This document shows, piece after piece, positions 56,499 through 64,000 of a stretch of 64,000 nt of DNA. The notes below the pieces were generated by a model. The model saw only the letters and a list, made by a program, of their open reading frames with translations. It had not been told where the DNA came from and did not search any database. Position numbers and translations under genes: made by a program. Source of the stretch: Devosia litorisediminis (lineage in GTDB: Bacteria; Pseudomonadota; Alphaproteobacteria; Rhizobiales; Devosiaceae); the NCBI RefSeq assembly GCF_018334155.1, contig NZ_JAGXTP010000001.1:1984001-2048000 (forward strand), given 5' to 3'. Position 1 is the stretch's first letter, and the number at the start of each line of letters is the position of its first letter.

Positions 56499-58088
56499 AT
56501 GTCTTCTTCAATTCAATCCTCCAGCGAAGCAGCGCTGTGGGCAACCTATGAAGCTGCGCTGAACGGTCCCAGTGAGGGCAATCCGTTCGTGGATGTCACG
56601 CTGTCCGCGGTGTTCATGCAGGGCGACAAGCAGATCAAGACCACCGGGTTCTATGACGGGGATGGCGTCTATCGCATCCGCTTCCTGCCCGAAACGACTG
56701 GTGAATGGTCCTTTGTGACGCGCAGCAATGCGGGTGCACTGGACGGAGTACAGGGCAAGCTGGATGTAGCCCCCGCCAAAGCAGACCATCACGGTCCGGT
56801 GCGCCCCGCAAACACATTCCACTACCGCCACGCTGACGGCACGCGCCATGTCAGCATGGGCACCACCGCCTATGCCTGGACCCATCAGGGCGGCGCGCTG
56901 GAAGAACAAACACTGGCCAGCCTGGCCAAGTCACCGTTCAACAAGATCCGCATGTGCGTTTTCCCCAAGCACTATCGCTACAATCAGAACGAGCCCGAGC
57001 TCTATCCCTATGAGATGCTGAGCAAGGGCCGGAGCGATTGGCCAGGCAAACCATTTGAAGGTTGGTCGTTTGACTTCGAGCGGTTCAACCCAGCGTTTTT
57101 CCAGCATCTGGAGCAGCGCATCAATGATCTGGCGGCGATTGGCGTCGAGGCCGATCTGATCGTGCTGCACCCCTATGATCGCTGGGGCTTTTCCCGCATG
57201 ACACCGGCGCAGGACGATCTCTACCTGCGCTATCTGGTTGCCCGGCTTTCGGCCTTCCCCAATGTGTGGTGGTCGATGGCCAATGAGTACGATTTCATGG
57301 CGTCCAAATCGCTGGATGACTGGAACCGCATGATTGAAGTCGTCTCGGACAGCGATCCTTTTGACCACCTGTTGTCGATCCATAACGGCTTTGCGCCTTT
57401 CGACTACAACCACCCCAAGATCACCCATGTCTCAATCCAGCGGCAGGACACGTCGCGCGCGCTGGAATGGCGGCTGGCCCATGGCAAACCGATTTCGGAT
57501 GATGAATGCTCCTATGAGGGCGACATCGCCGAGGACTGGGGCAATATCAGCGGCAGCGAAATGGTGCACCGGTTCTGGCTGGGCATGGTCAGTGGCGGGT
57601 ACATGACCCACGGCGAAACCTACTACAACGACAGCGAAACGCTGTGGTGGAGCAAGGGCGGAAAGCTGACGGGCGAGAGCCCTGCCCGCATCGCCTTTCT
57701 CAAGCGTATCGTCGAAGAAGGCCCAGATGAAGGTCTGGACCCGCTGCCGCATACCGGGCGCTACCGCATTATGGCTGCTGGCGGGCTTGACCATGTCAAA
57801 CTCCCCGATCTGATTTCGCCAATGCCAGGCGAGGAGGACTGGGTGCCAGCCCGCATCTTCTACGCCACGGCGGGCCAGCCGCATCGCTACTACCTCAGCT
57901 ATTTCGGCGGCAATCAACCGCGCGAACTGAACGTGGCCGTGCCACCAAACGAGCAGTACAGCGCCGAGTTGATCGACACCTGGGAGATGACCCAGACCCC
58001 GCTTGCGGACAGCGTAAAGCGCGGTGACGTGCTGCATTTCACGCCCAAGCCCTACCAAGCGGTGCTGCTGAAGCGCATCGACGCCTGA
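56499..58088 (+). CDS. DUF5060/apiosidase-like (DUF4038) glycoside hydrolase, copy 1
   Basis: 529 aa, no signal peptide, so cytoplasmic. An N-terminal DUF5060 beta-sandwich (about 10-95; TTGFYDGDGVYRIRFLPE) is followed by a TIM barrel of the DUF4038 class (about 115-420) and a C-terminal beta domain. Predicted acid/base is Glu263 (SMANEYDF); the nucleophile candidate is Glu336 (SDDECSYEG). Likely cleaves a glycoside brought in by the ABC importer 26 bases upstream. DUF4038 includes the GH140 apiosidase, but the substrate of DUF5060-containing members is not fixed. Confidence 0.8.
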   Translation: MSSSIQSSSEAALWATYEAALNGPSEGNPFVDVTLSAVFMQGDKQIKTTGFYDGDGVYRIRFLPETTGEWSFVTRSNAGALDGVQGKLDVAPAKADHHGPVRPANTFHYRHADGTRHVSMGTTAYAWTHQGGALEEQTLASLAKSPFNKIRMCVFPKHYRYNQNEPELYPYEMLSKGRSDWPGKPFEGWSFDFERFNPAFFQHLEQRINDLAAIGVEADLIVLHPYDRWGFSRMTPAQDDLYLRYLVARLSAFPNVWWSMANEYDFMASKSLDDWNRMIEVVSDSDPFDHLLSIHNGFAPFDYNHPKITHVSIQRQDTSRALEWRLAHGKPISDDECSYEGDIAEDWGNISGSEMVHRFWLGMVSGGYMTHGETYYNDSETLWWSKGGKLTGESPARIAFLKRIVEEGPDEGLDPLPHTGRYRIMAAGGLDHVKLPDLISPMPGEEDWVPARIFYATAGQPHRYYLSYFGGNQPRELNVAVPPNEQYSAELIDTWEMTQTPLADSVKRGDVLHFTPKPYQAVLLKRIDA

Positions 58089-58107
58089 GCCATCGGAGAT
58101 TATTGAG

Positions 58108-59619
58108 ATGACGGACAATATTGCGAAATGGGACTTCTTCGACCTCGTTCTGGAGGGCCCATCTGCGGGTAATCCCTATCTGGATGTTTCCCTTGAGGCG
58201 GTGTTTAGCCAAGGCGCGCGGAGTATCCGTGTACCCGGCTTTTATGACGGAGATGGCCGCTATGTCGTTCGTTTCATGCCGGATGCGGAAGGCGAATGGG
58301 ACTACACAACCAAGTCCTCGGTCGGCGAACTGAACGGTAAGTCTGGTCGTGTGACGGCGACCGCCGCAGCCAAGGACGTGCATGGGCCTGTCGTCGTCAC
58401 GGACCAGTTCCATTTCGCCTATGCCGATGGCACACGCTACCTGCCGTTCGGCACGACATGCTATGCGTGGACACACCAGCCGCTGGCGCTGCAGGCAGAA
58501 ACCCTGAAGACGCTTGAAACCGCAGGTTTCAACAAGCTGCGCATGGGCGTATTCCCCAAGGACTACCCGTTCAACACCAATGAGCCACTGCACTCAGTGT
58601 TTCTGGAAGGTCCTGACGGCAAGCCCGATTTTGATCGGCCAAACCCCGTCGCGTTCCGGCATTTCGAACAGCAGGTCGGCAAGCTGCGTGATATGGGCAT
58701 AGAAGCCGATGTCATCATGTTCCACCCCTATGACCGCTGGGGTTATGCCGACATGTCCGCGGAGCAGGATTATCGCTATGTGGCCTATCTTGCAGCGCGC
58801 CTGGCAGCCTATCGCAATGTATGGTGGGCGCTGGCCAATGAATACGACTTCCTGCTCGATACCAAGCCAATGGAACAGTGGGACCGGTTCTTCCAGATTC
58901 TGGAAGAAAACGACCCCTATGGCCGCCTGAAGTCGATCCATAATGGCGATGTGCGCAAGAATTACGACCACTCCAAGCCCTGGGTCAGCCATGTCTGCAT
59001 CCAGAACTGGGATGTGAAGCGCACCTCGGACTGGCGCGATGATTACGGCAAGCCGGTGATCAATGACGAGCCGGAATATGAGGGCAATATCTGGCCGTCC
59101 TGGGGCAACATCACAGCGCAGGAGCTGGTGCACCGGTTCTGGACCACGACCATGCGTGGCGGCTATGCCGGGCATGGCGAGACCTATGCGCATCCCGAAG
59201 ACATCATCTGGTGGGCCAAGGGTGGCAAGCTCTACGGTCAGGCCTGGCAGCGTCTGAAGTATCTCCGCGAAGTCCTTGAGCAGGACGCCACAAACGGGCT
59301 GACGCCTATCGGCAAATCCACCGATTTCCCATGGAGCCGCGTGTCTGGCGCGACCGATGGCGATGTTCGCTACATCTATTTTGGCGAGCATCAGCCGGTC
59401 GAGTGGGGTTCGGGCCTGCCGATGGAGCCGGGCGATTATGATGTCGAGGTGATCGACACCTGGAACATGACGGTCAGCAAAGCCGAGATCATTGACGCCA
59501 TCGTGCCGCATCCGACGCGCCATGGCGAAGTGGTGCGCGGCGGCAAGCCACTGGCCGCGTTCAGTGTCAAGTTGCCGGGCAAGCCCTATCTGGCCATTCG
59601 TTGCCGCAAGAAGGGCTGA
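58108..59619 (+). CDS. DUF5060/apiosidase-like (DUF4038) glycoside hydrolase, copy 2
   Basis: 503 aa, the tandem paralogue of the gene 19 bases upstream, also without a signal peptide. N-terminal RVPGFYDGDGRYVVRFMPDA; catalytic candidates are Glu245 (ALANEYDFLL) and Glu321 (VINDEPEYEG). The shared DEx1-2YEG and ANEYDF motifs mark both as one family, but residues around the pocket and the C-terminal region differ, so they may cleave different linkages or aglycones. A strong terminator follows. Confidence 0.8.
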   Translation: MTDNIAKWDFFDLVLEGPSAGNPYLDVSLEAVFSQGARSIRVPGFYDGDGRYVVRFMPDAEGEWDYTTKSSVGELNGKSGRVTATAAAKDVHGPVVVTDQFHFAYADGTRYLPFGTTCYAWTHQPLALQAETLKTLETAGFNKLRMGVFPKDYPFNTNEPLHSVFLEGPDGKPDFDRPNPVAFRHFEQQVGKLRDMGIEADVIMFHPYDRWGYADMSAEQDYRYVAYLAARLAAYRNVWWALANEYDFLLDTKPMEQWDRFFQILEENDPYGRLKSIHNGDVRKNYDHSKPWVSHVCIQNWDVKRTSDWRDDYGKPVINDEPEYEGNIWPSWGNITAQELVHRFWTTTMRGGYAGHGETYAHPEDIIWWAKGGKLYGQAWQRLKYLREVLEQDATNGLTPIGKSTDFPWSRVSGATDGDVRYIYFGEHQPVEWGSGLPMEPGDYDVEVIDTWNMTVSKAEIIDAIVPHPTRHGEVVRGGKPLAAFSVKLPGKPYLAIRCRKKG

Positions 59620-59662
59620 TCATACCCCTGCCCTATACGGCAGGATGATTTCCGACCAACTT

Positions 59663-59699
59663 GCCAGCGAGGGGATCAAATCCGCTCGCTGGCTTTTTT
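59663..59699 (+). terminator. Terminator of the ABC-glycosidase operon
   Basis: GCCAGCGAGGGGAT (59663-59676) pairs with ATCCGCTCGCTGGC (59680-59693), with one mismatch, around a CAA loop, then a T6 run (59694-59699). It lies 44 bases after the second glycosidase. Confidence 0.85.
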
Positions 59700-59741
59700 G
59701 TGCACGGGGATTGGTCGATTGCGACCCGGCGTGGCGCCAAC

Positions 59742-59772
59742 AAAATAGACCCCGAATGCTGTGCATCCGGGG
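59742..59772 (-). terminator. Terminator of the minus-strand sugar operon
   Basis: On the minus strand, CCCCGGATGC (59772-59763) pairs with GCATTCGGGG (59759-59750), one mismatch, loop ACA, followed by TCTATTTT. It lies 30 bases after the nucleoside hydrolase stop, head-on with the plus-strand terminator. Confidence 0.65.
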
Positions 59773-59802
59773 CCTCTATCTCGGGAATGTCGGCGTTCGG
59801 GA

Positions 59803-60702
59803 TTATCCGAAGTTGGCCAGTTCCTGCACGCCGCGATCGAAACGGGCGAGCTTGGCGTAGAAATCCTCAAGGATGTAGCGGATATCGATGCTGTCATAGA
59901 CCCGGATCGGCCGGTTCTGACCGGTATGAACGTAGTTCATGTGACTGTTGAACTCGGGCGCCGGACGCCAGTCCGACACGCCACCATTGGGGTTGAGGAT
60001 AACCGACAATGCGGGCGTGTCACCGAGCGAACGATGCTCGATCGGGCCCTGGTGGACACGCAGGTTCCAGTCGATCAGTTGATCGACCAGATACTTGCCG
60101 ATGGCGCCCTTGTCCTCGCAGCGTTCCTGCAGCTCGGCATAGCTGACCGACATCATGCGATAGACCGTGGACGGGATCTGGCGCACCTCGATCTTGGAGC
60201 GCATCACCACATTGGCCGAGGCGATGTCATTCATCAGATTGAACTCACGACCGCCGACTGGCCAGGTACCGCCACCGATCCAGACACACACCACGTTGCG
60301 CTCAGCGATGCGCGGTTCCATCAGCAGGGCCGACGCCATGTCGGTGAGCGGGCCAAGGAAGGCCACGTAGAGCGGCCGGTCGTCATCAGCCATGGCGTGG
60401 TCGATGATCATCTGTGCACCCGCCGACGGTACGGCGGTGTTCTCGTCTGGTAGTGCACTTGCCGCGCCATTGGCTACGGGAATGCTGCCGGAAAGATCCA
60501 TCAAATCAAGGATATGGTCGATTTCCTTACGGCTATCGAGCATCGCCGTCTTGGAGCGATGGTCACCAAAATGGGCGGCAATGATGCCGTGGAAGTCGAA
60601 CGTCGGCGTTAGCAGTGCGTGCACAATAGTGAACTGATCGTCCGCCTCATTCTTGGCGTCAGTGTTCAGGATCAGTCGGGCACGCTTATTGAGCGGCAGC
60701 AT
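59803..60702 (-). CDS. Nucleoside hydrolase-like protein, atypical metal loop
   Basis: 299 aa, cytoplasmic, inosine-uridine nucleoside hydrolase fold: LILNTDAKNEADDQ (residues 10-23) is the N-terminal metal loop, VAFLGPLTDMASALL and CVWIGGGTWP follow. The usual D-x-D-P-G-x-D-D loop is instead N-T-D-A-K-N-E-A-D-D, with two extra residues between the Asp residues. This family releases a furanose from an N-glycoside; here it sits in a sugar operon, so it may act on another furanoside. It starts 30 bases after the isomerase gene. Real substrate unknown. Confidence 0.78.
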   Translation of the reverse strand: MLPLNKRARLILNTDAKNEADDQFTIVHALLTPTFDFHGIIAAHFGDHRSKTAMLDSRKEIDHILDLMDLSGSIPVANGAASALPDENTAVPSAGAQMIIDHAMADDDRPLYVAFLGPLTDMASALLMEPRIAERNVVCVWIGGGTWPVGGREFNLMNDIASANVVMRSKIEVRQIPSTVYRMMSVSYAELQERCEDKGAIGKYLVDQLIDWNLRVHQGPIEHRSLGDTPALSVILNPNGGVSDWRPAPEFNSHMNYVHTGQNRPIRVYDSIDIRYILEDFYAKLARFDRGVQELANFG

Positions 60703-60732
60703 AGTCGGCAGTCTCCGTAGGTTGTCGCCTGA

Positions 60733-61713
60733 TCAGAACGAGCTGAACAGCGCCTTCTGGGCAATCTTGAGCGCACCAATGGCGTCATGCTTGCTCTGAG
60801 CTTCTTTGAGCGCGTCAATATCGAGCACATCAAGACCACGGCCGGCGGCCTTGAGGAAATCAATGGCGTGGTTGGCGGTTGCTACACTGTCCTCGCGGAA
60901 CGGGAACTGATCGAGCTGCCAGACGCCTTCCCAATTGTTCTTGCGCAGCACGTAGAAGAACTCGAACAGTTCAATAGGGTGCAGGCTGCCGGCCACCAAA
61001 TCGTCATCCCATGAGCGGTAGTTGTCGTTTACGTCCATGCCGAACAGGCGCCCGTAGTCGATGGCCATCTGGGCAGAGTCGGCAGCGGACTCGCCACCAA
61101 ACAGGGCATGACCGAAATCGAGCAGGATGCCGACATTGGGCAGGCCGATCTTTTCGATGCCCAGCAGCGTGCGGGACAGCGAGTCAAAGCTCATATGCAC
61201 GCGTGGCTCGCGTGGCTTGTATTCGATGACGAATTTTAGGTCGGGGTTTTCGCTGGCGAGTTGGCCAACGCCATCGAGCGAGTTCTTCCACAACGTGCCG
61301 TGATCGACCTGGAAGGGATAGTCCCAGCCGTCCTGACCGGGCCACAGCTTGACGTAGTCCGCCCCGAAGAAGCGCACCTGTTCGGCGGCATCTGTAATCA
61401 GTTCATGAGCGCGACGGCGCACGCCAGCGTCGGGGTTGGTGAAGGCGCCCTTAGCAAATTCGCGGGTGTAAATCTCGGGCGTAATGCCGATGACGCTGAG
61501 ATTGTTGCGATCCAGCGCGGTCTTGATCTGCTCCTTGGAGAACTCACCACCGAAATAGGGGTAGTTGATGTCGACAACCGAAAGGTCCTTGACCTGACCG
61601 GCAATATCAATCGCCTCGATCACGCTGCGCGGCGGGCCGTAACCATCGGTCGCGTAGCGGTCCACATAGGTAGCAAAATGCCAGATGCCGGCGCCGTAAA
61701 GCTGTTTGCTCAT
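60733..61713 (-). CDS. TIM-barrel sugar isomerase (candidate D-apiose isomerase, ApsI-like)
   Basis: 326 aa, xylose-isomerase-like (AP_endonuc_2) barrel. Metal and substrate residues are visible: Glu in [14 protein letters not shown], Asp/His in [10 protein letters not shown], Asp in [14 protein letters not shown]. It would turn an aldose into a ketose. Together with an FGGY kinase and split transketolase this matches the D-apiose isomerase of the published apiose route. A rhamnose- or other aldose isomerase role is possible. ATG overlaps the kinase stop by four bases (ATGA). Confidence 0.72.
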   Translation of the reverse strand: MSKQLYGAGIWHFATYVDRYATDGYGPPRSVIEAIDIAGQVKDLSVVDINYPYFGGEFSKEQIKTALDRNNLSVIGITPEIYTREFAKGAFTNPDAGVRRRAHELITDAAEQVRFFGADYVKLWPGQDGWDYPFQVDHGTLWKNSLDGVGQLASENPDLKFVIEYKPREPRVHMSFDSLSRTLLGIEKIGLPNVGILLDFGHALFGGESAADSAQMAIDYGRLFGMDVNDNYRSWDDDLVAGSLHPIELFEFFYVLRKNNWEGVWQLDQFPFREDSVATANHAIDFLKAAGRGLDVLDIDALKEAQSKHDAIGALKIAQKALFSSF

Positions 61714-63212
61714 GATAATTCTCCTCCGTTCGTCCCCGTTCGGGGTTGTGTATGAAGCGTCTGCGCCATCGCGCCGTGCCAGCGGAAAAGATGCGCAGCG
61801 CGGTCATTTTCGCTGATTGTAGGGATGTAGCGTTTGGTTTCAGGGACCGTCGATGTGGCGATACCCAGACCGGCAAAGGCAAGTGCAGCGGCACCCAGTG
61901 CGCTGACCTCAGGCGCGTCGCCCGTGGTGACGGGACGTCCCAGCACGTCAGCCTGGAACTGCATCAGAAAACCATTCTGTGAGGCGCCGCCATCGGCGCG
62001 CAATTCGGCCAGCCGCACCGTGATATCGCGCTGCATGGCGCTGAAAACGTCGGCAACCTGAAATGCGATTGCCTCGATTGCCGCGCGCGCCAGATGGGCT
62101 GGCTTGGTCCCCAGTGACATGCCGGTCAGTGTGCCCCGCGCATCGGAGCGCCAATAGGGCGCACCCAGGCCAACCAGCGCCGGTACAAAGCTGACGCCAT
62201 TGCTGTTCGGAACGGTTTCGGCCAGTTCTGAGAGGGCCGCCGCGTCGGTCAGGCCGAGCATTTCTGCCATGAAGGCAGCGGACTGGCCTGATACCGAAAT
62301 ATTACCTTCGAGCGCGTGAACTGGCAGGCCGTTCTGGCTCCAGGCGATCGTGCTGGATATGCCGTGGCTGGAGAGCACGCGCTCACCGGTCAACGTCATC
62401 AACGAAGTGCCGGTGCCATAGGTGGCCTTGACCGCACCAGGGGTTCGCACGCCATGGCCAAACAGGGCCGCGTGGGAGTCGCCGATCATGGCATGGATCG
62501 GGATGCCGGCAGGCAGCGCGGTAGTGCCTTCGGCCAGATGGCCAAAATTTGAATCCGAGCTGCGCACTTCAGGCAGCATGGAGCGTGGCACGTCGAACAG
62601 GTTGGCGAGATCAGTGTCCCATTGCAGAGCGGCCGTATCAAACAGTTGGGTGCGCGAGGCGTTGGAATGATCCGTGGCGTGTACGGCGCCGTTGGTCAGT
62701 GACCAGAGCAGCCAACTGTCCACGGTACCGACGCGGAGTTCACCGCGTTCGGCGCGCGCACGTGCGCCGGACACGTTGTCGAGCAGCCAGGCAATTTTTG
62801 CAGCAGGGAACAAAGGATCGAGCGCCAGGCCGGTCTTGCGTTCAATGGCATCGGCATGACCGGCAGCGCGCAGGAATTCGCATTTGGGTGCCGAGCGACG
62901 GCACTGCCAGATGATGCATGGGCCGATGGGTTCACCGGTCGCTGCATCCCACACAACGATGGATTCGCGCTGGTTGGAAATGGCCAAGGCCACGATGGCG
63001 GAAGCGCCTGCTTTGGCAACGACCTGAGCGATTACCTGCCGAACGCCATCAACCAGTGCAGTGGCCGATTGTTCGGCCCAGCCGGGTTGGGGATAAGTGA
63101 CGGTGTTGGGGACCGAAGCCTGATGCAGAACCCGACCATCGGCGGTGACCAGCAACGCTTTGGTGTTGGTGGTGCCCTGGTCGATGGCTAGTACGAAGTT
63201 GGTCGAACTCAT
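61710..63212 (-). CDS. FGGY-family sugar kinase (candidate D-apulose kinase, AplK-like)
   Basis: 500 aa, sugar kinase of the hexokinase/actin fold. N-terminal ATP loop [38 protein letters not shown], and the C-terminal FGGY-like region [18 protein letters not shown]. The glycerol-kinase-like start does not fix the substrate. Beside the isomerase and transketolase, phosphorylation of a ketose such as apulose is the best reading. It is linked on both sides by 4-base overlaps (ATGA), so the operon is tightly coupled. Confidence 0.8.
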   Translation of the reverse strand: MSSTNFVLAIDQGTTNTKALLVTADGRVLHQASVPNTVTYPQPGWAEQSATALVDGVRQVIAQVVAKAGASAIVALAISNQRESIVVWDAATGEPIGPCIIWQCRRSAPKCEFLRAAGHADAIERKTGLALDPLFPAAKIAWLLDNVSGARARAERGELRVGTVDSWLLWSLTNGAVHATDHSNASRTQLFDTAALQWDTDLANLFDVPRSMLPEVRSSDSNFGHLAEGTTALPAGIPIHAMIGDSHAALFGHGVRTPGAVKATYGTGTSLMTLTGERVLSSHGISSTIAWSQNGLPVHALEGNISVSGQSAAFMAEMLGLTDAAALSELAETVPNSNGVSFVPALVGLGAPYWRSDARGTLTGMSLGTKPAHLARAAIEAIAFQVADVFSAMQRDITVRLAELRADGGASQNGFLMQFQADVLGRPVTTGDAPEVSALGAAALAFAGLGIATSTVPETKRYIPTISENDRAAHLFRWHGAMAQTLHTQPRTGTNGGELS

Positions 63213-64000
63213 CGCTTACGGGCAATTGTCTGGCGTGCAGCATCGGCGATGCCGGTTGCGGTCAGGCCGAAATGATCCATCAGCCAATCCGCTGAACCGG
63301 TCGGCACGAAACCTGGGAACCCCATGATCCGCACGGGTACTGGGGTGTTGGCTGTAACCAGTTCGGACACTGCGCCACCAAGACCACCGCGTACGGAGCC
63401 TTCTTCAACGGTCACGATCGCGCCGGCATCAGCGGCAGCCAGAATGGCGGCTTCGTCAAGCGGGTTGATGGTCGCCATATTGACGACACGGGCCGAGATG
63501 CCCTCCCCGGCCAGGATCTTGGCCGCCGCCACGGCACGGTGCACCATGGTGCCATTGGCGATGATGGTGATGTCGTCGCCTTGCACAAGAGTTTCGGCCT
63601 TGCCGATCTCGAAGCTGGCGTCGCTGCGCTCGAGCGCTGGAACCGGCATACGGCTGACGCGCACAAAAACGGGACCATTCATCGCTGCTGCGGCGCGGAT
63701 GGCCTGCTCTGTCTGCCAAGGGTCCGCTGGCACGATGACAGTAAGATTGTTCAAGAGGCGCAGCCAGGCCATATCCTCGATGGAATGGTGCGTTGGGCCC
63801 AGTTCGCCATATGCGACGCCACTGGACTGGCCGATCAGCTTCACATTGACATTGGAATAGGCGATATCGGCCTTGATCTGCTCAAGCGCACGGGCGGTCA
63901 GGAAACAGGATGCAGCTGAAACGAACGGCACCTTGCCACCATTGGCGAGACCGGCTCCAACCGCGACGACTGTCTGCTCGGCAATACCGACATTGACCAT
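63209..64000 (-). CDS. Transketolase C-terminal subunit, 5' end outside window (candidate AptB-like)
   Basis: 264 visible residues of the pyrimidine-binding and C-terminal domains of a split transketolase: NVGIAEQTVV, the cofactor-proton Glu region, GPTHHSIEDMAWLR, and TVEEGSVRGGLGGAV. Separate N- and C-terminal subunits are typical of the apulose-4-phosphate transketolase (AptA/AptB) and of some other bacterial transketolases. The start and probably the N-terminal subunit gene lie to the right of base 64000. Overlaps the kinase start by four bases. Confidence 0.82.
   Translation of the reverse strand: MVNVGIAEQTVVAVGAGLANGGKVPFVSAASCFLTARALEQIKADIAYSNVNVKLIGQSSGVAYGELGPTHHSIEDMAWLRLLNNLTVIVPADPWQTEQAIRAAAAMNGPVFVRVSRMPVPALERSDASFEIGKAETLVQGDDITIIANGTMVHRAVAAAKILAGEGISARVVNMATINPLDEAAILAAADAGAIVTVEEGSVRGGLGGAVSELVTANTPVPVRIMGFPGFVPTGSADWLMDHFGLTATGIADAARQTIARKR

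Overview
The window looks like chromosomal DNA of an alphaproteobacterium of the order Hyphomicrobiales (Rhizobiales), quite possibly Devosia or a close relative. Three things support this: high GC, the housekeeping gene order (gmk-yicC-mltG-fabF-acpP-fabG-fabD, then rpsF-rpsR-rplI-dnaB-alr-radA-cvpA-purF), and many TRAP and ABC sugar/peptide importers. The genus is inference from protein character. I see no rRNA, tRNA, CRISPR array, insertion sequence or prophage.

Region 1 (1-31 kb) is core genome. A minus-strand fatty-acid and cell-wall operon (fabD, fabG, acpP, fabF, mltG, yicC, gmk) lies opposite a TetR regulator, with a strong palindromic operator between them. A plus-strand block follows: ribosomal proteins, dnaB, alr, radA, cvpA, purF, an SDR and a GNAT enzyme. 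The next block is mainly minus-strand: a CorC-like CBS membrane protein, der, a YfgM-like protein, guaA, tspO, rsmB, a MAPEG protein and guaB. Two tandem DHA2-type MFS exporters and the ppx-rlmE pair close the region.

Region 2 (32-42 kb) is respiration, nitrogen and regulation. nirBD has an apparent sigma-54 promoter and a terminator in its leader, which suggests nitrogen-controlled attenuation. Then come a 57-aa minus-strand gene, a second MAPEG protein, a YCII/DGPF protein paired with an ECF42-type sigma factor, a bd-type (CIO-like) quinol oxidase with a 37-aa DUF2474 subunit, and a DnaJ-like/VWA pair.

Region 3 (42-50 kb) holds a GntR/FCD regulator divergent from a complete TRAP transporter (DctP-DctQ-DctM), a secreted protein of unknown function, and a YbbA/YbbP-like ABC-FtsX pair.

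Region 4 (50-64 kb) is the most interesting part. It contains a five-gene family-5 ABC importer, two tandem cytoplasmic glycosidases of the DUF5060/apiosidase-like class, and a convergent operon encoding the C-terminal part of a split transketolase, an FGGY sugar kinase, a TIM-barrel sugar isomerase and an atypical nucleoside hydrolase. Together these fit import of a glycoside, intracellular hydrolysis, isomerisation, phosphorylation and transketolase cleavage. The parts match the known D-apiose route (ApsI, AplK, AptA/AptB) joined to intracellular apiosidase-like enzymes. The substrate is inferred, not shown.
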